Below, in pieces: positions 45,306-59,198 of a stretch of 64,000 nucleotides of DNA. How positions within the stretch are numbered: the stretch's first letter is position 1; each line of letters opens with the position of its first letter. A program made the position numbers and the translations under genes. The DNA comes from Leptospira kmetyi serovar Malaysia str. Bejo-Iso9. GTDB lineage: Bacteria > Spirochaetota > Leptospiria > Leptospirales > Leptospiraceae. The notes under the pieces are model-generated. The model was given only the letters and a program-made list of their open reading frames with translations, made no database searches and was not told where the DNA came from. The stretch is taken from the NCBI RefSeq assembly GCF_000243735.2, contig NZ_AHMP02000001.1, forward strand, positions 25,001-89,000, in the 5' to 3' direction.

Positions 45306-47405
45306 TTAGAACGTACCTCGAATCGCCAAACGAATCGATCGGGGCGCCGACGGCCTCGTATGAATGTCGTTGGTTCCGCCTTCGTCGGGACCTTGGGCCT
45401 CGTGTTTCAAACGGGACGCGTAGTAATAATCGATGTCGCTGACCTTGGCGTTTTGGATGTTGAACATCTCGAAAACCGCACTCCAGGTTTCGTTGATCTT
45501 CCGACCGAACTGTAGGTTGAACAAAGTCGTCGGCGGAGAACGGACCGAATTGTCTTCGATCAAGGAACGCGGCCCGAAATACCGCGCGCGGATCGAACCG
45601 AAAAAACCTTCGGTTTCTTTGAGAGTGATCCCGCCCGTATAAACGCTTTCGATGGAACCGGGAATAAAATTTCCGGCTTCTTCTTCGCTGGAACGGAAAC
45701 GCGATCTTGAGACGGAAATGTCGGCGTCGAAAACGAGGTTTCGAATCGGTTCGTAAGAATTGGACCATTCCACTCCTCGGCGCGTGCTCGAACGACTCGG
45801 CTCCGTGGTGGCCGCGTCTCCGACGAAGATCAATTCGGAATCAAGATCCAACTGCCATAAACTTACGGTCGTTTTCCAATGATCCAAAACGACGCTTCTC
45901 AAGCCGAATTCTCCTCCGCGCGACATGACGATCGGTATGAACGGATGCGCCTTGTCGGTCAGACCCCGCGCGTCGTTCGTATGAAAACCGTGCCCTCCGT
46001 TGAGATAGATTTCGGTGTGTTTCCAAGGTCCGAATACGATTCCGGCTTTCGGACTTCCGACCGAGGCTCGTTTTCGGTCGCTGAGTTCCGGATTTTTGTC
46101 GTCGACGTGGAATTGAAACTGATCGGCGCGGATTCCCAAGACGGTTCTTATTTTAGGACTCCATTGTATTCTATTTTCATAATATAATGAAAGATTGGTT
46201 TCTATGATCTGATCCGATTTCAGATTGTCGAGCTGGGCGCGCGCCTCGGTGTGGTAGAGAGAATTTCGGATAAAGTCCCTTCGGATTTGTAAGCCGATCT
46301 GACTTTCGAATTTGATTCCGGCCAATTCCGAAAAAATCTTATAACTTGTTTTGATTCCGGAGACGGTTCTTCGATCGGTCTGTTCCACCTGATCGCCCCG
46401 TTCGTGATCGAGCATATAGTATGTGGTGTTCGAAAAAAGGGAAAGATCGCTATACAATCCGTATATTAAAAATCTTGCATCCGAATTCTTGTTTCTACGA
46501 TGCGCTTCCCAGGAAAGGCTCGCTCGATTGGTGCGCCCCCCGTCCGTCGGATCGATCGCGTCGTATCTGCCGATTCCGTCGTCGTACGGTTCCAGCCAGG
46601 ACTTTCCCTTTTCGATCGCCCGTTTCGGAATTTGATGCGTGGTATGCCAGTTGCCTCGATACCCCATTCCCAAAAGACGATGACCGCTTTTTTCGTCCCC
46701 CACGCTGTAACTCACGATTCCGTTTACTTTTCTATAATTCTCCTTAACGGTCCAAGGCCCGTCGGAATGAGAAGCTTCCAGCGCATACAACAAGGTTCCC
46801 GGTCCGATCGAATGCGATTTTGCGATCAAGGTTCTCGCGTATCCGAAACTTCCTCCTTCCATCGTTACGATTCCTTTTTTTAAAGAACGAAAGTAAGAAA
46901 CGTTCATCGCGCCCGCGGAAGAAAAGTTTCCTTCGTCCGCGAAGTAAACTCCCTTCTTAAACTTGATTTCTTCGATCAGTTCGGGAATGACAAAGCTGAT
47001 ATCCGAATAACCTTGTCCGTGTCCGTGAGAAGGATTGTTTACCGGAATGCCGTTGACGCTCGCCGCAAAATCGGTTCCATGATCGAGATTGAATCCTCGA
47101 AGATAATACTGATTCGCTTTTCCCGATCCGCTGTGCTGCGTAACGATCATTCCCGGTATGAACTCGGCGATTTCGCCCGCTCTTGAAATCGGTCTGGATC
47201 GAATCTGTTCGGAACGAACGGTTCCTTCGCTTGCGGAACCGGCGATTCCAAGTCCGAAGTTCGCCTTCCCGTTCACCACGATCCCGGCGTTGTTGTCGTC
47301 CTGTTTTTTTTTCGGTTCGGGTTCCTGAGAATTTACCGAAGCCGACGCGATGATTAATAGAAAGGGAAGAATCCTTCGGATCCTTCCGCATACGTCCTGA
47401 AACAT
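45306..47405 (-). CDS. TonB-dependent receptor under a cobalamin riboswitch
   Basis: 699 residues. The signal peptide (MFQDVCGRIRRILPFLLIIASASVNS) is followed by a short linker, the plug domain (about 50-170, with SRAGEIAEFIPGMIVTQ and YYLRGFNLDHGTDFAASVNGIPVN) and a 22-strand-like barrel ending RSIRLAIRGTF. A TonB box is not obvious. ATG 47405 with AGGTGG upstream is chosen; the frame extends to 47561 without a better start. A cobalamin riboswitch (47600-47735) precedes it, so it probably imports cobalamin or other corrinoids (BtuB role). Its plug loop HGTDFAxxVNGxPVNxPSHGHGQGY is unlike E. coli BtuB. Confidence 0.85.
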   Translation of the reverse strand: MFQDVCGRIRRILPFLLIIASASVNSQEPEPKKKQDDNNAGIVVNGKANFGLGIAGSASEGTVRSEQIRSRPISRAGEIAEFIPGMIVTQHSGSGKANQYYLRGFNLDHGTDFAASVNGIPVNNPSHGHGQGYSDISFVIPELIEEIKFKKGVYFADEGNFSSAGAMNVSYFRSLKKGIVTMEGGSFGYARTLIAKSHSIGPGTLLYALEASHSDGPWTVKENYRKVNGIVSYSVGDEKSGHRLLGMGYRGNWHTTHQIPKRAIEKGKSWLEPYDDGIGRYDAIDPTDGGRTNRASLSWEAHRRNKNSDARFLIYGLYSDLSLFSNTTYYMLDHERGDQVEQTDRRTVSGIKTSYKIFSELAGIKFESQIGLQIRRDFIRNSLYHTEARAQLDNLKSDQIIETNLSLYYENRIQWSPKIRTVLGIRADQFQFHVDDKNPELSDRKRASVGSPKAGIVFGPWKHTEIYLNGGHGFHTNDARGLTDKAHPFIPIVMSRGGEFGLRSVVLDHWKTTVSLWQLDLDSELIFVGDAATTEPSRSSTRRGVEWSNSYEPIRNLVFDADISVSRSRFRSSEEEAGNFIPGSIESVYTGGITLKETEGFFGSIRARYFGPRSLIEDNSVRSPPTTLFNLQFGRKINETWSAVFEMFNIQNAKVSDIDYYYASRLKHEAQGPDEGGTNDIHTRPSAPRSIRLAIRGTF

Positions 47406-47515
47406 GTTCCCACCTGAATTGATCGGGGAAATCTGAAAAAGAATACGCCATATCGCATGATAAGAATGGAATATTCGTATATCAAAAAAATATAATTTAT
47501 ATTCTTTTTGAGAAA

Positions 47516-47536
47516 CCCCGAATAGTCTTTCCGGGG
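47516..47536 (-). terminator. Possible attenuator hairpin of the cobalamin riboswitch
   Basis: On the minus strand CCCCG (47536-47532) and CGGGG (47520-47516) pair around an 11-base loop, followed by TTTCTC. It lies between the riboswitch and the receptor start, where an expression platform would be. The U-run is weak. Confidence 0.4.
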
Positions 47537-47599
47537 CCCTTCGTTCTGTACGGACGTACATAGGCGAGAATGCAAAACTACCTAACCTCGAGGTAAAAA

Positions 47600-47735
47600 T
47601 ATTGCGGGAGATCTGGCTCGTTTCGTCGTTTTAGAGCGAACGAAACACACAGTTGCGGGTCAGCGCGGGAATTTCACCCAACTTCATCCCTGAAAGCTAA
47701 CGTCAGTAAAACGAAAATCGTTTTCCGATACAATA
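47600..47735 (-). promoter_or_regulatory. Cobalamin riboswitch
   Basis: On the minus strand GGGTGAAATTCCCGCGCTGACCCGCAACTGTG is present in consecutive parts: GGTGAAATTCCC, then GCTGACCCGCAACTGTG, followed by GAGCCAGATCTCCCGC. These correspond to the conserved core and B12 box region of AdoCbl riboswitches. TATTG at 47735-47731 can pair with CAATA at 47604-47600 as the closing stem. Binding of cobalamin should switch off the TonB receptor gene downstream. Confidence 0.85.
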
Positions 47736-47753
47736 AAAAATCCTAAAGAGACG

Positions 47754-48367
47754 TTATATTTTTTCTAGTGATCTTTCTTTTCTTAAAATATCCTCTACTC
47801 GGAATCGTATACATTCTCCGTTTTGAATATGCGGAATTCGTTGTATTTCCGGTTTGTACATTTTCAACATTCGTGTCATAACGTAGCCATGCGTGCACAA
47901 TGCGACGGTTCGCTCCGAGAAAATTTCGATCCGTTTCGTCAAGGCGGAATGGATTCTTACGTCCGTTTCGAGTTTCGATTCTCCGCCCGGAAAACGAAGA
48001 GAATCATACATCGGATCGTGATCGTTCCAACGTTTCCAAAACGATTCTCCGAATCGCGAATCCACTTCGCTTATCAATTTGCCCTGCCCTTCCCCCAAAT
48101 CGATTTCGCGAAAGCCCGGATCGAAAAGAATCGGTAGGTTCAGCGCTTCGGCAACGACCCGGCTTGTTTCTTTGGCCCTTTGCAGATCGCTGCTGAGCAG
48201 AACTTCCACCTTTGCATTTTTTAAAATCGGAATGAGCGCTTTCGCCTGATGGATTCCGTTTTCCGTAATCGAGTTTTGAAAATGTCCTTGGAGTTTTCCT
48301 TGAAGATTCCATTCCGTTTCTCCGTGTCGAAACACGTAGATCGCATTCGAACTTTTGAATGTGTTGA

Positions 48368-48395
<28 letters not shown>
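47754..48395 (-). CDS. cobC: Alpha-ribazole phosphatase (histidine phosphatase family)
   Basis: 213 residues. Catalytic motif FRHGETEWN (nucleophile His 24), LSSDLQRAKET and the second His in CTHGYVM are intact. In a cobalamin operon this family removes the 5'-phosphate of alpha-ribazole or adenosylcobalamin phosphate at the end of nucleotide-loop assembly. It is the last operon gene and overlaps the end of cbiB by 28 bases. The riboswitch of the next gene begins 18 bases downstream. Confidence 0.85.
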
Positions 48396-49336
<941 letters not shown>

Positions 49337-49337
49337 T

Positions 49338-51934
<2,597 letters not shown>

Positions 51935-51935
<1 letters not shown>

Positions 51936-52516
51936 CAGTTCGCTCCGATCTTGTTCGATTCTTTCGTTTTGATCTTTAACGGTAGGCCGCTTACCATAAA
52001 GTATACTTCGCTCGATTTCCGCGCGATTGTTTGATTGCAGGTTCCGAGAAGATCCCGATAGATTCTCCCGGTCTTGTTTTCGGGAACGAGTCCTAAGCCG
52101 ACCTCGCTACTAACAAAGATCGCTTTTTCCAGAGAAGAATTTTGAATCGAACGAATCAAAGACAAACATAAGTTTTGAATATTCGATTCGTCGCATGTTG
52201 TTTTTTCCTTCGAGGATCGATAAAGAAGGTTGTTGACCCAGAGGCTGAGGCAATCTATAAGAACAACGGATCGATCGCCTACACATTCCGAGTTCAATAC
52301 TTGCAAAAGATCGAATTCTTCCTCGATGGTTTTCCAAGAAAGTCCGTTTCTTTCCTCTTTGTGTTTTAGAATTCTTTGGTTCATCTCCTCGTCCAGATTC
52401 GGACAGGTGGCGACGAAAATTTTTTTCCCCTCGGATTCTTCCGCTAAATTTAATGCGAACTTACTTTTTCCGCTTCTACATCCGCCCGTGACTAGGATTA
52501 TATCGGCCATTCGCAT
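51935..52516 (-). CDS. cobU: Adenosylcobinamide kinase/guanylyltransferase
   Basis: 193 residues. P-loop GGCRSGKSKFA at the start, VLIDCLSLWVNNLL and VSSEVGLGLVPENKTGRIYRDLLG are the CobU/CobP signatures. It phosphorylates adenosylcobinamide with ATP or GTP, then adds GMP from GTP in lower-ligand loop assembly. An ATG two codons in (52510) is an alternative start. It overlaps the histidine phosphatase relative upstream by 19 bases. Confidence 0.92.
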
Positions 52517-53133
52517 CTCCTTTTTGCGGAATATTGATTGAGGCTCGTAAGAAGAGCCGAACCGTTTGAAAAAATTTCGACGGAAGAAACGGACGAACTT
52601 TTTACTTGAAAGTGGATGTAAGAAGAAGGATGAATTCCGATCAAAAGACAGATCAGCGTCGAGATTACTCCTCCGTGTGTAACGAGCACGATCTTGGAAG
52701 CGGACGATTCTTTTAAAAAGGACGCGATAAAGTCGATGCGATCCACAAATGCCTGAAAGGATTCACCGCTTGGAAAGGAAAAAAGAGAAGGCGCGGCGGC
52801 CCATCGCAAAAGCTCTTCCGGATGTGTTTGTTCCAACTCGCTGAAGCTCTTCCCTTCCCAGTTTCCGAAATCGATTTCCTGCAGAGCGGGAACACAAATC
52901 GGCTCCGAAAAAGAATCGAGTCCCATTTCTTTCCAGGTTTGAACGCTTCGTTTTGAAGGGCTCAGGTAAATTTGTTCATTCGAAGAATAGAATGTATCTT
53001 TGCAGTAGTTTCCAAGAGATTTTGCGTCTTCGATTCCTTGTGGAGAAAGAATAGGATCCAAACGGCCCACATATTTAAACCGAAAATTTAAACCGATATC
53101 CGAGTTTCGTATGAGATATAACGTTTTTTTCAA
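52498..53133 (-). CDS. Histidine phosphatase-fold protein lacking the catalytic His
   Basis: 211 residues with the overall histidine phosphatase pattern: start LYLIRNSD, then RLDPILSPQGIEDAKSLG, SPSKRSVQTW, EIDFGNWEGKSF, FPSGESFQAFV and VTHGGV. The first motif, RHGE in active members, is RNSD here (residues 9-12), so the nucleophile His is Asn 10 while the second His is kept. As a phosphatase it is probably inactive. The family member cobC with intact motifs is at the end of the same operon. It overlaps the cbiZ stop by 4 bases (TTGA) and uses a TTG start. Confidence 0.8.
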   Translation of the reverse strand: MKKTLYLIRNSDIGLNFRFKYVGRLDPILSPQGIEDAKSLGNYCKDTFYSSNEQIYLSPSKRSVQTWKEMGLDSFSEPICVPALQEIDFGNWEGKSFSELEQTHPEELLRWAAAPSLFSFPSGESFQAFVDRIDFIASFLKESSASKIVLVTHGGVISTLICLLIGIHPSSYIHFQVKSSSVSSVEIFSNGSALLTSLNQYSAKRRCEWPI

Positions 53134-53828
53134 GATGTGACTCCCGTCCGAATTCTACTTCCCTTCCAATTTAGAATTCCTTGATATACGGATTTGTAGA
53201 CGGCTTTGCCGATCAGATGGCCGGTCAACGTATGTTTCCCGGTATAACGAGTCTGTGAAGTTCGGGAAGGAGAAGCGAACGCGATACAATCCGTTCCGGT
53301 TCCGGTCGCGCTGTTACGGCTAACGCGGCTTTGAACTTTCGAGTCTAAAACGGCGAGCGTTCTCGCTTCCGCAATCAGGGAAACAGCTTCCAGAGACGCG
53401 CTCAAATCCAAGGGCAAGGAACATTGTACGAGAATGTTGATCGTTCCGAAGGAAGCAAATGAAAACGGATCGTCGCCGATACAAACCGCGTTGCCGAGTC
53501 CGGCCGTGACCACGGATCGAATTCGAGTTCCCTCCTTTTCCAAAACGATTTCGGAATAATTTTCAAGAGCCGCGCTCGTGAGAAATCCCACCGAGTTTTT
53601 GGATTCTCCCCTTTGAAGCAACCTGCTTTGGTAGTAATCGATCGGATCCACGTCCGGAGTTAAGTCTTCGTTTCGAACGCGGTGCCATAGGACGTTGTCG
53701 ATTTGTTCTTTCCAGCCGCATCCGATGACGGCCCAGCTCAAAACGTTATGCGGTTCTTCGAATGCGATCTCGAGCCAAGTCGAAGATTCGACCGAATTTT
53801 TGTTTTTCGGATCGGAATTTACGATCAT
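53130..53828 (-). CDS. cbiZ: Adenosylcobinamide amidohydrolase
   Basis: 232 residues. It contains GFLTSAALENYSE, TAGLGNAVCIGD, NILVQCSLPLDLSASLEAVSLIAEART and GTGTDCIAFAS, typical of CbiZ, which cuts cobinamide to cobyric acid for remodelling of salvaged corrinoids. The ATG at 53828 overlaps the cobB stop as ATGA; an in-frame codon at 53888 inside cobB is rejected. Its presence with a full de novo pathway suggests both synthesis and salvage. Confidence 0.88.
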   Translation of the reverse strand: MIVNSDPKNKNSVESSTWLEIAFEEPHNVLSWAVIGCGWKEQIDNVLWHRVRNEDLTPDVDPIDYYQSRLLQRGESKNSVGFLTSAALENYSEIVLEKEGTRIRSVVTAGLGNAVCIGDDPFSFASFGTINILVQCSLPLDLSASLEAVSLIAEARTLAVLDSKVQSRVSRNSATGTGTDCIAFASPSRTSQTRYTGKHTLTGHLIGKAVYKSVYQGILNWKGSRIRTGVTS

Positions 53829-55225
53829 CGCCGAACCTCGCGACAACTTTGAACAAATCCCCGAGGTAATGTCGGATTGGAGGCCCAATGTGCGTGCACA
53901 TAAGAAGCGAGAATCGAACGATTTTGATAGCCTTCTTCGACGACCTCGTTGCCCCTTCTTCTCCGTAGCTTGTACGCGAACTTTAATTCTTTTTCGGACG
54001 ATTCTTTTGGTTCAAAGTCGGAATAACGAAATTGATGACCTCTGAATCTGAGCCCGGCTTCACCGAAGATGGTTCGTGTTTCCGTGACGACTTCCACATA
54101 TCCGAGCGCTTTGAGTTTTTCACCCATTTTTACTTTGCCTGGAATAAGGCCCAGCATGGGGAAACTTTCTCCGTCGACTCGCTCGATCTCTTGGGAAAGA
54201 TACATCAACCCGCCGCATTCCGCGTATATGGGTTTATTCTTATATGCGAATTCTCGAATGTCGTTTAACATCGAAACGTTTTCGGAAAGGGATTCCGCAA
54301 ACAGTTCGGGATAACCTCCTCCGAAATAAAGCCCGTCCGCTTCGGGAATTTTAGAATCAGAGATCGGAGAAAAAAAGATCAACTCCGCTCCGGCTTCTTT
54401 CAGTCGCATTAAATTTTCTTCGTAATAAAAGTGAAATGCGGAATCCAATGCGATTCCGATTCTGCAACGGGTCGTTACGGTATTTGTCGAAGAAATCGGG
54501 ACGTCGATCTTAGGAGCGGATTTCGCTATTTTTAAAACGGAGTCTATCTCCAACCATTCTTCCGCTAAGTTTCCCCAAAAATGAAATCGTTCTTCGGACA
54601 AATTCTCTTCCGAAGCGGAATACAATCCGAGATGTCTTTCGGGAAACGCATGTTCGGGATGTTTTGAAAATCCGCCAAACACGGGGATATCGTTCGAGGC
54701 ATCCTTTAAAAGTTGTATATGCGATTTGCTTCCGATAAAATTCGTAAAGGCTCCCGCGAGTTTCAGTTCCGGATCGAACGCTTTCAAACCTTGTAATAGA
54801 GCCGCGACGGTTCTCGCCATTCCGCTTGCGTCGACGACGGAGAGTACGGGAGCGCCCAGCCATTTTGCGATCTCCGCGGTCGAACCCGTTTCCGAATTCG
54901 GAGAATGTCCGTCGAACAATCCCATCACACCTTCGATGATCGCGATGTCCGCGTTATGACACGCTTGATGAAAAGTATTGAGAACGGATTCTTTTCCCAT
55001 CAACCAACCGTCCAAGTTGTGACAAGTTTTGCCGGTGGCTCGAGCGTGATACGTCGGATCCAAATAATCGGGACCGCATTTGAATGTAGCCACGCTCATT
55101 CCTCTTTTTTGAAACGCTTGTGTAAGCGCGAGAACGATCGTCGTTTTACCCACGCCGCTTCCCGTGCCTGCGATTACGATCCTCGGAATGTCGATGGATC
55201 CATTTGAATCGTTCAAAACGTCCAT
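53825..55225 (-). CDS. cobB: Cobyrinic acid a,c-diamide synthase
   Basis: 466 residues. IAGTGSGVGKTTIVLAL (P-loop), TFKCGPDYLDPTYHARATG and EGVMGLFDG belong to the synthase domain. The C-terminal glutaminase domain has Cys in YAECGGLMYL and GYVHAHWASNP-like end (SYVHAHWASNP). It amidates the a and c carboxylates using glutamine and ATP. ATG 55225 is chosen; it overlaps the cobO stop by one base, and a longer frame to 55408 lies within cobO. It precedes cbiZ with a 4-base overlap. Confidence 0.93.
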   Translation of the reverse strand: MDVLNDSNGSIDIPRIVIAGTGSGVGKTTIVLALTQAFQKRGMSVATFKCGPDYLDPTYHARATGKTCHNLDGWLMGKESVLNTFHQACHNADIAIIEGVMGLFDGHSPNSETGSTAEIAKWLGAPVLSVVDASGMARTVAALLQGLKAFDPELKLAGAFTNFIGSKSHIQLLKDASNDIPVFGGFSKHPEHAFPERHLGLYSASEENLSEERFHFWGNLAEEWLEIDSVLKIAKSAPKIDVPISSTNTVTTRCRIGIALDSAFHFYYEENLMRLKEAGAELIFFSPISDSKIPEADGLYFGGGYPELFAESLSENVSMLNDIREFAYKNKPIYAECGGLMYLSQEIERVDGESFPMLGLIPGKVKMGEKLKALGYVEVVTETRTIFGEAGLRFRGHQFRYSDFEPKESSEKELKFAYKLRRRRGNEVVEEGYQNRSILASYVHAHWASNPTLPRGFVQSCREVRR

Positions 55226-55764
55226 TAAAAATCGATTCCCTTCTGCGCGGGAATCCCGCTTTGATACGGATGTTTTTTGACTTCGATAACGCTGACTAGA
55301 TCGGCGTAATCGAGGATCAGTTCGGGGCAATTTCTTCCCGTAATCACTACGTGCACATGCGCGGGTCTTTGTTTCAGAGTTTGCAGAACCTCTTCCGGAG
55401 CCAGCCATCCGTAATGAAACGCGTAAGTGATCTCGTCGAGTATTATAATATTATGATGTCCTGTTAGAATCATGTTCGCCGATCTGGCCCAAGCCTCTTT
55501 TGCCGCTTGTTTGTCCTTATCCAAGTCGTCGCTGTCCCAGGTGAATCCCAAACCCATAACGTGAAAATCGAGTTCCGGAATCGTTTTCGCGAATTTTCGT
55601 TCCCCGGTTTCCCATTTGCCTTTTAAGAATTGAACCACTCCGCATTTCATTCCTCTTCCTAAGGCGCGGAACACGATTCCGAGTGCGGCAGTCGTTTTTC
55701 CTTTTCCGTTTCCCGTGTTTACGATCACGAGTCCTCTCGTTTCTTTGTTCGAGGAAGAATTCAT
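55225..55764 (-). CDS. cobO: Cob(I)yrinic acid a,c-diamide adenosyltransferase
   Basis: 179 residues. NTGNGKGKTTAALGIVFRALGRGMK (P-loop), VVQFLKGKW, GLGFTW and ILDEITYAFHYGWL are the BtuR/CobA signatures. It transfers adenosyl from ATP to reduced corrinoid. ATG 55764 overlaps the cobM stop as ATGA; the longer frame to 56532 is an artefact running antisense of nothing and through cobM. The length matches the family (about 180-200). Confidence 0.92.
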   Translation of the reverse strand: MNSSSNKETRGLVIVNTGNGKGKTTAALGIVFRALGRGMKCGVVQFLKGKWETGERKFAKTIPELDFHVMGLGFTWDSDDLDKDKQAAKEAWARSANMILTGHHNIIILDEITYAFHYGWLAPEEVLQTLKQRPAHVHVVITGRNCPELILDYADLVSVIEVKKHPYQSGIPAQKGIDF

Positions 55765-56525
55765 CGGTTTCGTTTTGCCTTTCGGAATCCGTGTGAAAAA
55801 TCGGCCGAGTAAAGCTTTGAATCCGCAAAATCGTGACAATCCAAAACCGGACCGACGAATATGATAGCGGTCGATGAGATTTTTTCGGTCTTTACGCGTT
55901 CCGCGATGTCGCTTAACGTTCCTGTGAGAATTTTTTGTTCGGGCCAGGTCGCCCTTTGAACCACGGCGACCGGACATCTTTCTCCGTAAAAAGGAATCAG
56001 CTGTTCCACGACTTTGCGGATATGAAGAACGCTTAAAAACAAGGTCAGCGTCGCTCCGGATTGCGCGAGAATTTCGAGTTTTTCCTTTTCCGGCATGGGC
56101 GTTCTCCCTTCGGCTCGTGTGATGATGATCGTTTGTGAAACTTCGGGCAACGTGAGTTCTTTTCCCAAAGCCGCGGCCGCGGCCGTAAACGAACTGACTC
56201 CGGGAACGATCTCGTATTCTATATGCAAAGAATCGAATCTTCTCATCTGCTCCGCGGTCGAGCCGAAGATGGAAGGATCGCCGGTATGAACCCGGGCCAC
56301 GTCTTGGTTGTTTTCTTTTGCACGTAGGATCACTTCCAAAATTTCGTCCAAAGTCATATTCGAAGAATCTAATACGATTGCGTCTTTTCTCGCTCTTTCG
56401 ATGACGGCGGTCGGAATCAAAGACCCCGTATAAAGAACGACGGGACAGGTTCCCACAAGTTTTGCTCCTTTGAGCGTGATCAATTCCGGATCTCCCGGCC
56501 CGGCTCCGATGATATATACTTTCAT
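55761..56525 (-). CDS. cobM: Precorrin-4 C11-methyltransferase
   Basis: 254 residues. Typical tetrapyrrole methylase: VYIIGAGPGDPELITLKG at the start, VVLYTGSL, RVHTGDPSIFG, YEIVPGVSSFTAAAAALG and VVQRATWPEQKI. It adds a methyl group at C11 of the corrin precursor. It starts 13 bases after the cobJ stop and is coupled to cobO. Confidence 0.95.
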   Translation of the reverse strand: MKVYIIGAGPGDPELITLKGAKLVGTCPVVLYTGSLIPTAVIERARKDAIVLDSSNMTLDEILEVILRAKENNQDVARVHTGDPSIFGSTAEQMRRFDSLHIEYEIVPGVSSFTAAAAALGKELTLPEVSQTIIITRAEGRTPMPEKEKLEILAQSGATLTLFLSVLHIRKVVEQLIPFYGERCPVAVVQRATWPEQKILTGTLSDIAERVKTEKISSTAIIFVGPVLDCHDFADSKLYSADFSHGFRKAKRNR

Positions 56526-56538
56526 ATCGCATGTCTCA

Positions 56539-58040
<1,502 letters not shown>

Positions 58041-58044
<4 letters not shown>

Positions 58045-59198
58045 TCTCCCTCCTTTGTCTCGGTCCGCGAGGTGGAGGAGAATCTGGATGGAAACGGAAT
58101 TCTTGAAATTGCGACCGTAAGATTTTTTCCGTCCGAACCTTCCTTGTATTTTTGTTTTGGAAGAAGCAAGGAACCGGCTCCCGAAGCGAGAATGCTCGAA
58201 GCCTCGCTCACGGATTTGGTTCCGACGAAATTTTTTACGACTTCGGAAGGGGTTTCGATTTCTGAAACGCGATCCAATTCTTCCGAGGAAAAGGTTTTAA
58301 ATTCCCATCCGTATTTTTTTGAGATTCGTAAAAATGCTTCCTCGTCTTTTTTGAGATCGGCGCTTGCGATGGTTTTGACGCTCTGAAAGGCCAGACCATT
58401 GTCGCTTAATATTTTTAAGATTCCATTCTCCACCGTTTCAAAAGACACGTTTCGATCGCAGCCCAAACCTAAGACCAACGATTTAGGATGATATAATATG
58501 GAATTCTTATAATGTTCCGGATTGTTTTGTTTTAGATCGGTCTTATCGGTTGCGATCAGAAGAATTTCATAGTCGTTCGGATTTACGTTGTTTAAGGAAA
58601 CGGAATATTCAACGCCTTTCGGAAGCGATTTATCCAAAGGCCACCAATTCGGCTCTCCCGTTTCCTGAACGAAGAGCACCTTGGTTTCGTTGACGACCGC
58701 GGCGCAACCCCTCGTTACGTTTCGATCGGGATGTTCCAAGGTCCAACCGAGTTCTCTTCCGAGAATGTCCACGGTCAAGGTTCCCGAAACGTCCGATGCG
58801 GTCGTAATCACTGCGGTATTGGAAAGGGTTTTTGCAAGTCTTTCCGTAAAAAAGTTTCCTCGCCCTACGTGACCGGACAAAACGCAGATCGAAAAGTTGG
58901 CCCGATCGTCCACGCAGATGACCGCAGGATCGACTTTTTTGTTCTTTAGCAAAGGAGCGATCATCCGAACGACCGCTCCTACGCTGATGATAAAGATATG
59001 ACAGTCGTAATTCTGAAACGTTTCGTCTAACGTTTTGTCCATCGGAAGGGAAAGAAGATTCGAACCGGGCGGCGCCGAGTCGATAAACTTAGGAGAAACG
59101 AACAAGTCCACGTTCTCCCAAGCTTCGTGGATTCTTTTTGCGATTTCCAGGCCGTGTTTTGTAATTACGAAAACCGAATATGATTTTCTATTCTGCAT
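58041..59198 (-). CDS. cbiG: Cobalt-precorrin-5A hydrolase
   Basis: 385 residues. FIISVGAVVRMIAPLLKNKKVDPAVICVDD, CVLSGHVGRGN and LGLGCDRNVSFETVENGI are the CbiG N- and C-domain signatures. It removes the acetaldehyde fragment after ring contraction in the anaerobic pathway. Its presence with CbiD, and no CobG, indicates the anaerobic (early cobalt) route. It ends in a Ser/Thr-rich tail (FSSTSRTETKEGE). It overlaps cobI by 11 bases and cobJ by 4 bases. Confidence 0.93.

Noticed and set aside
45153..45515. 120-codon plus-strand frame
   Set aside because: Mostly antisense to the TonB receptor C-terminus, which is clearly coding on the minus strand.
55226..55408. N-terminal extension of cobB (61 residues)
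   Set aside because: It lies inside cobO, is Arg/Ser-rich and lacks family similarity; ATG 55225 is immediately before the recognisable start.
55765..56532. Reading frame extending cobO to 435 residues
   Set aside because: The added 256 residues are Arg/Ser-rich out-of-frame translation of cobM. The ATG at 55764 overlaps the cobM stop and gives the normal CobO length.
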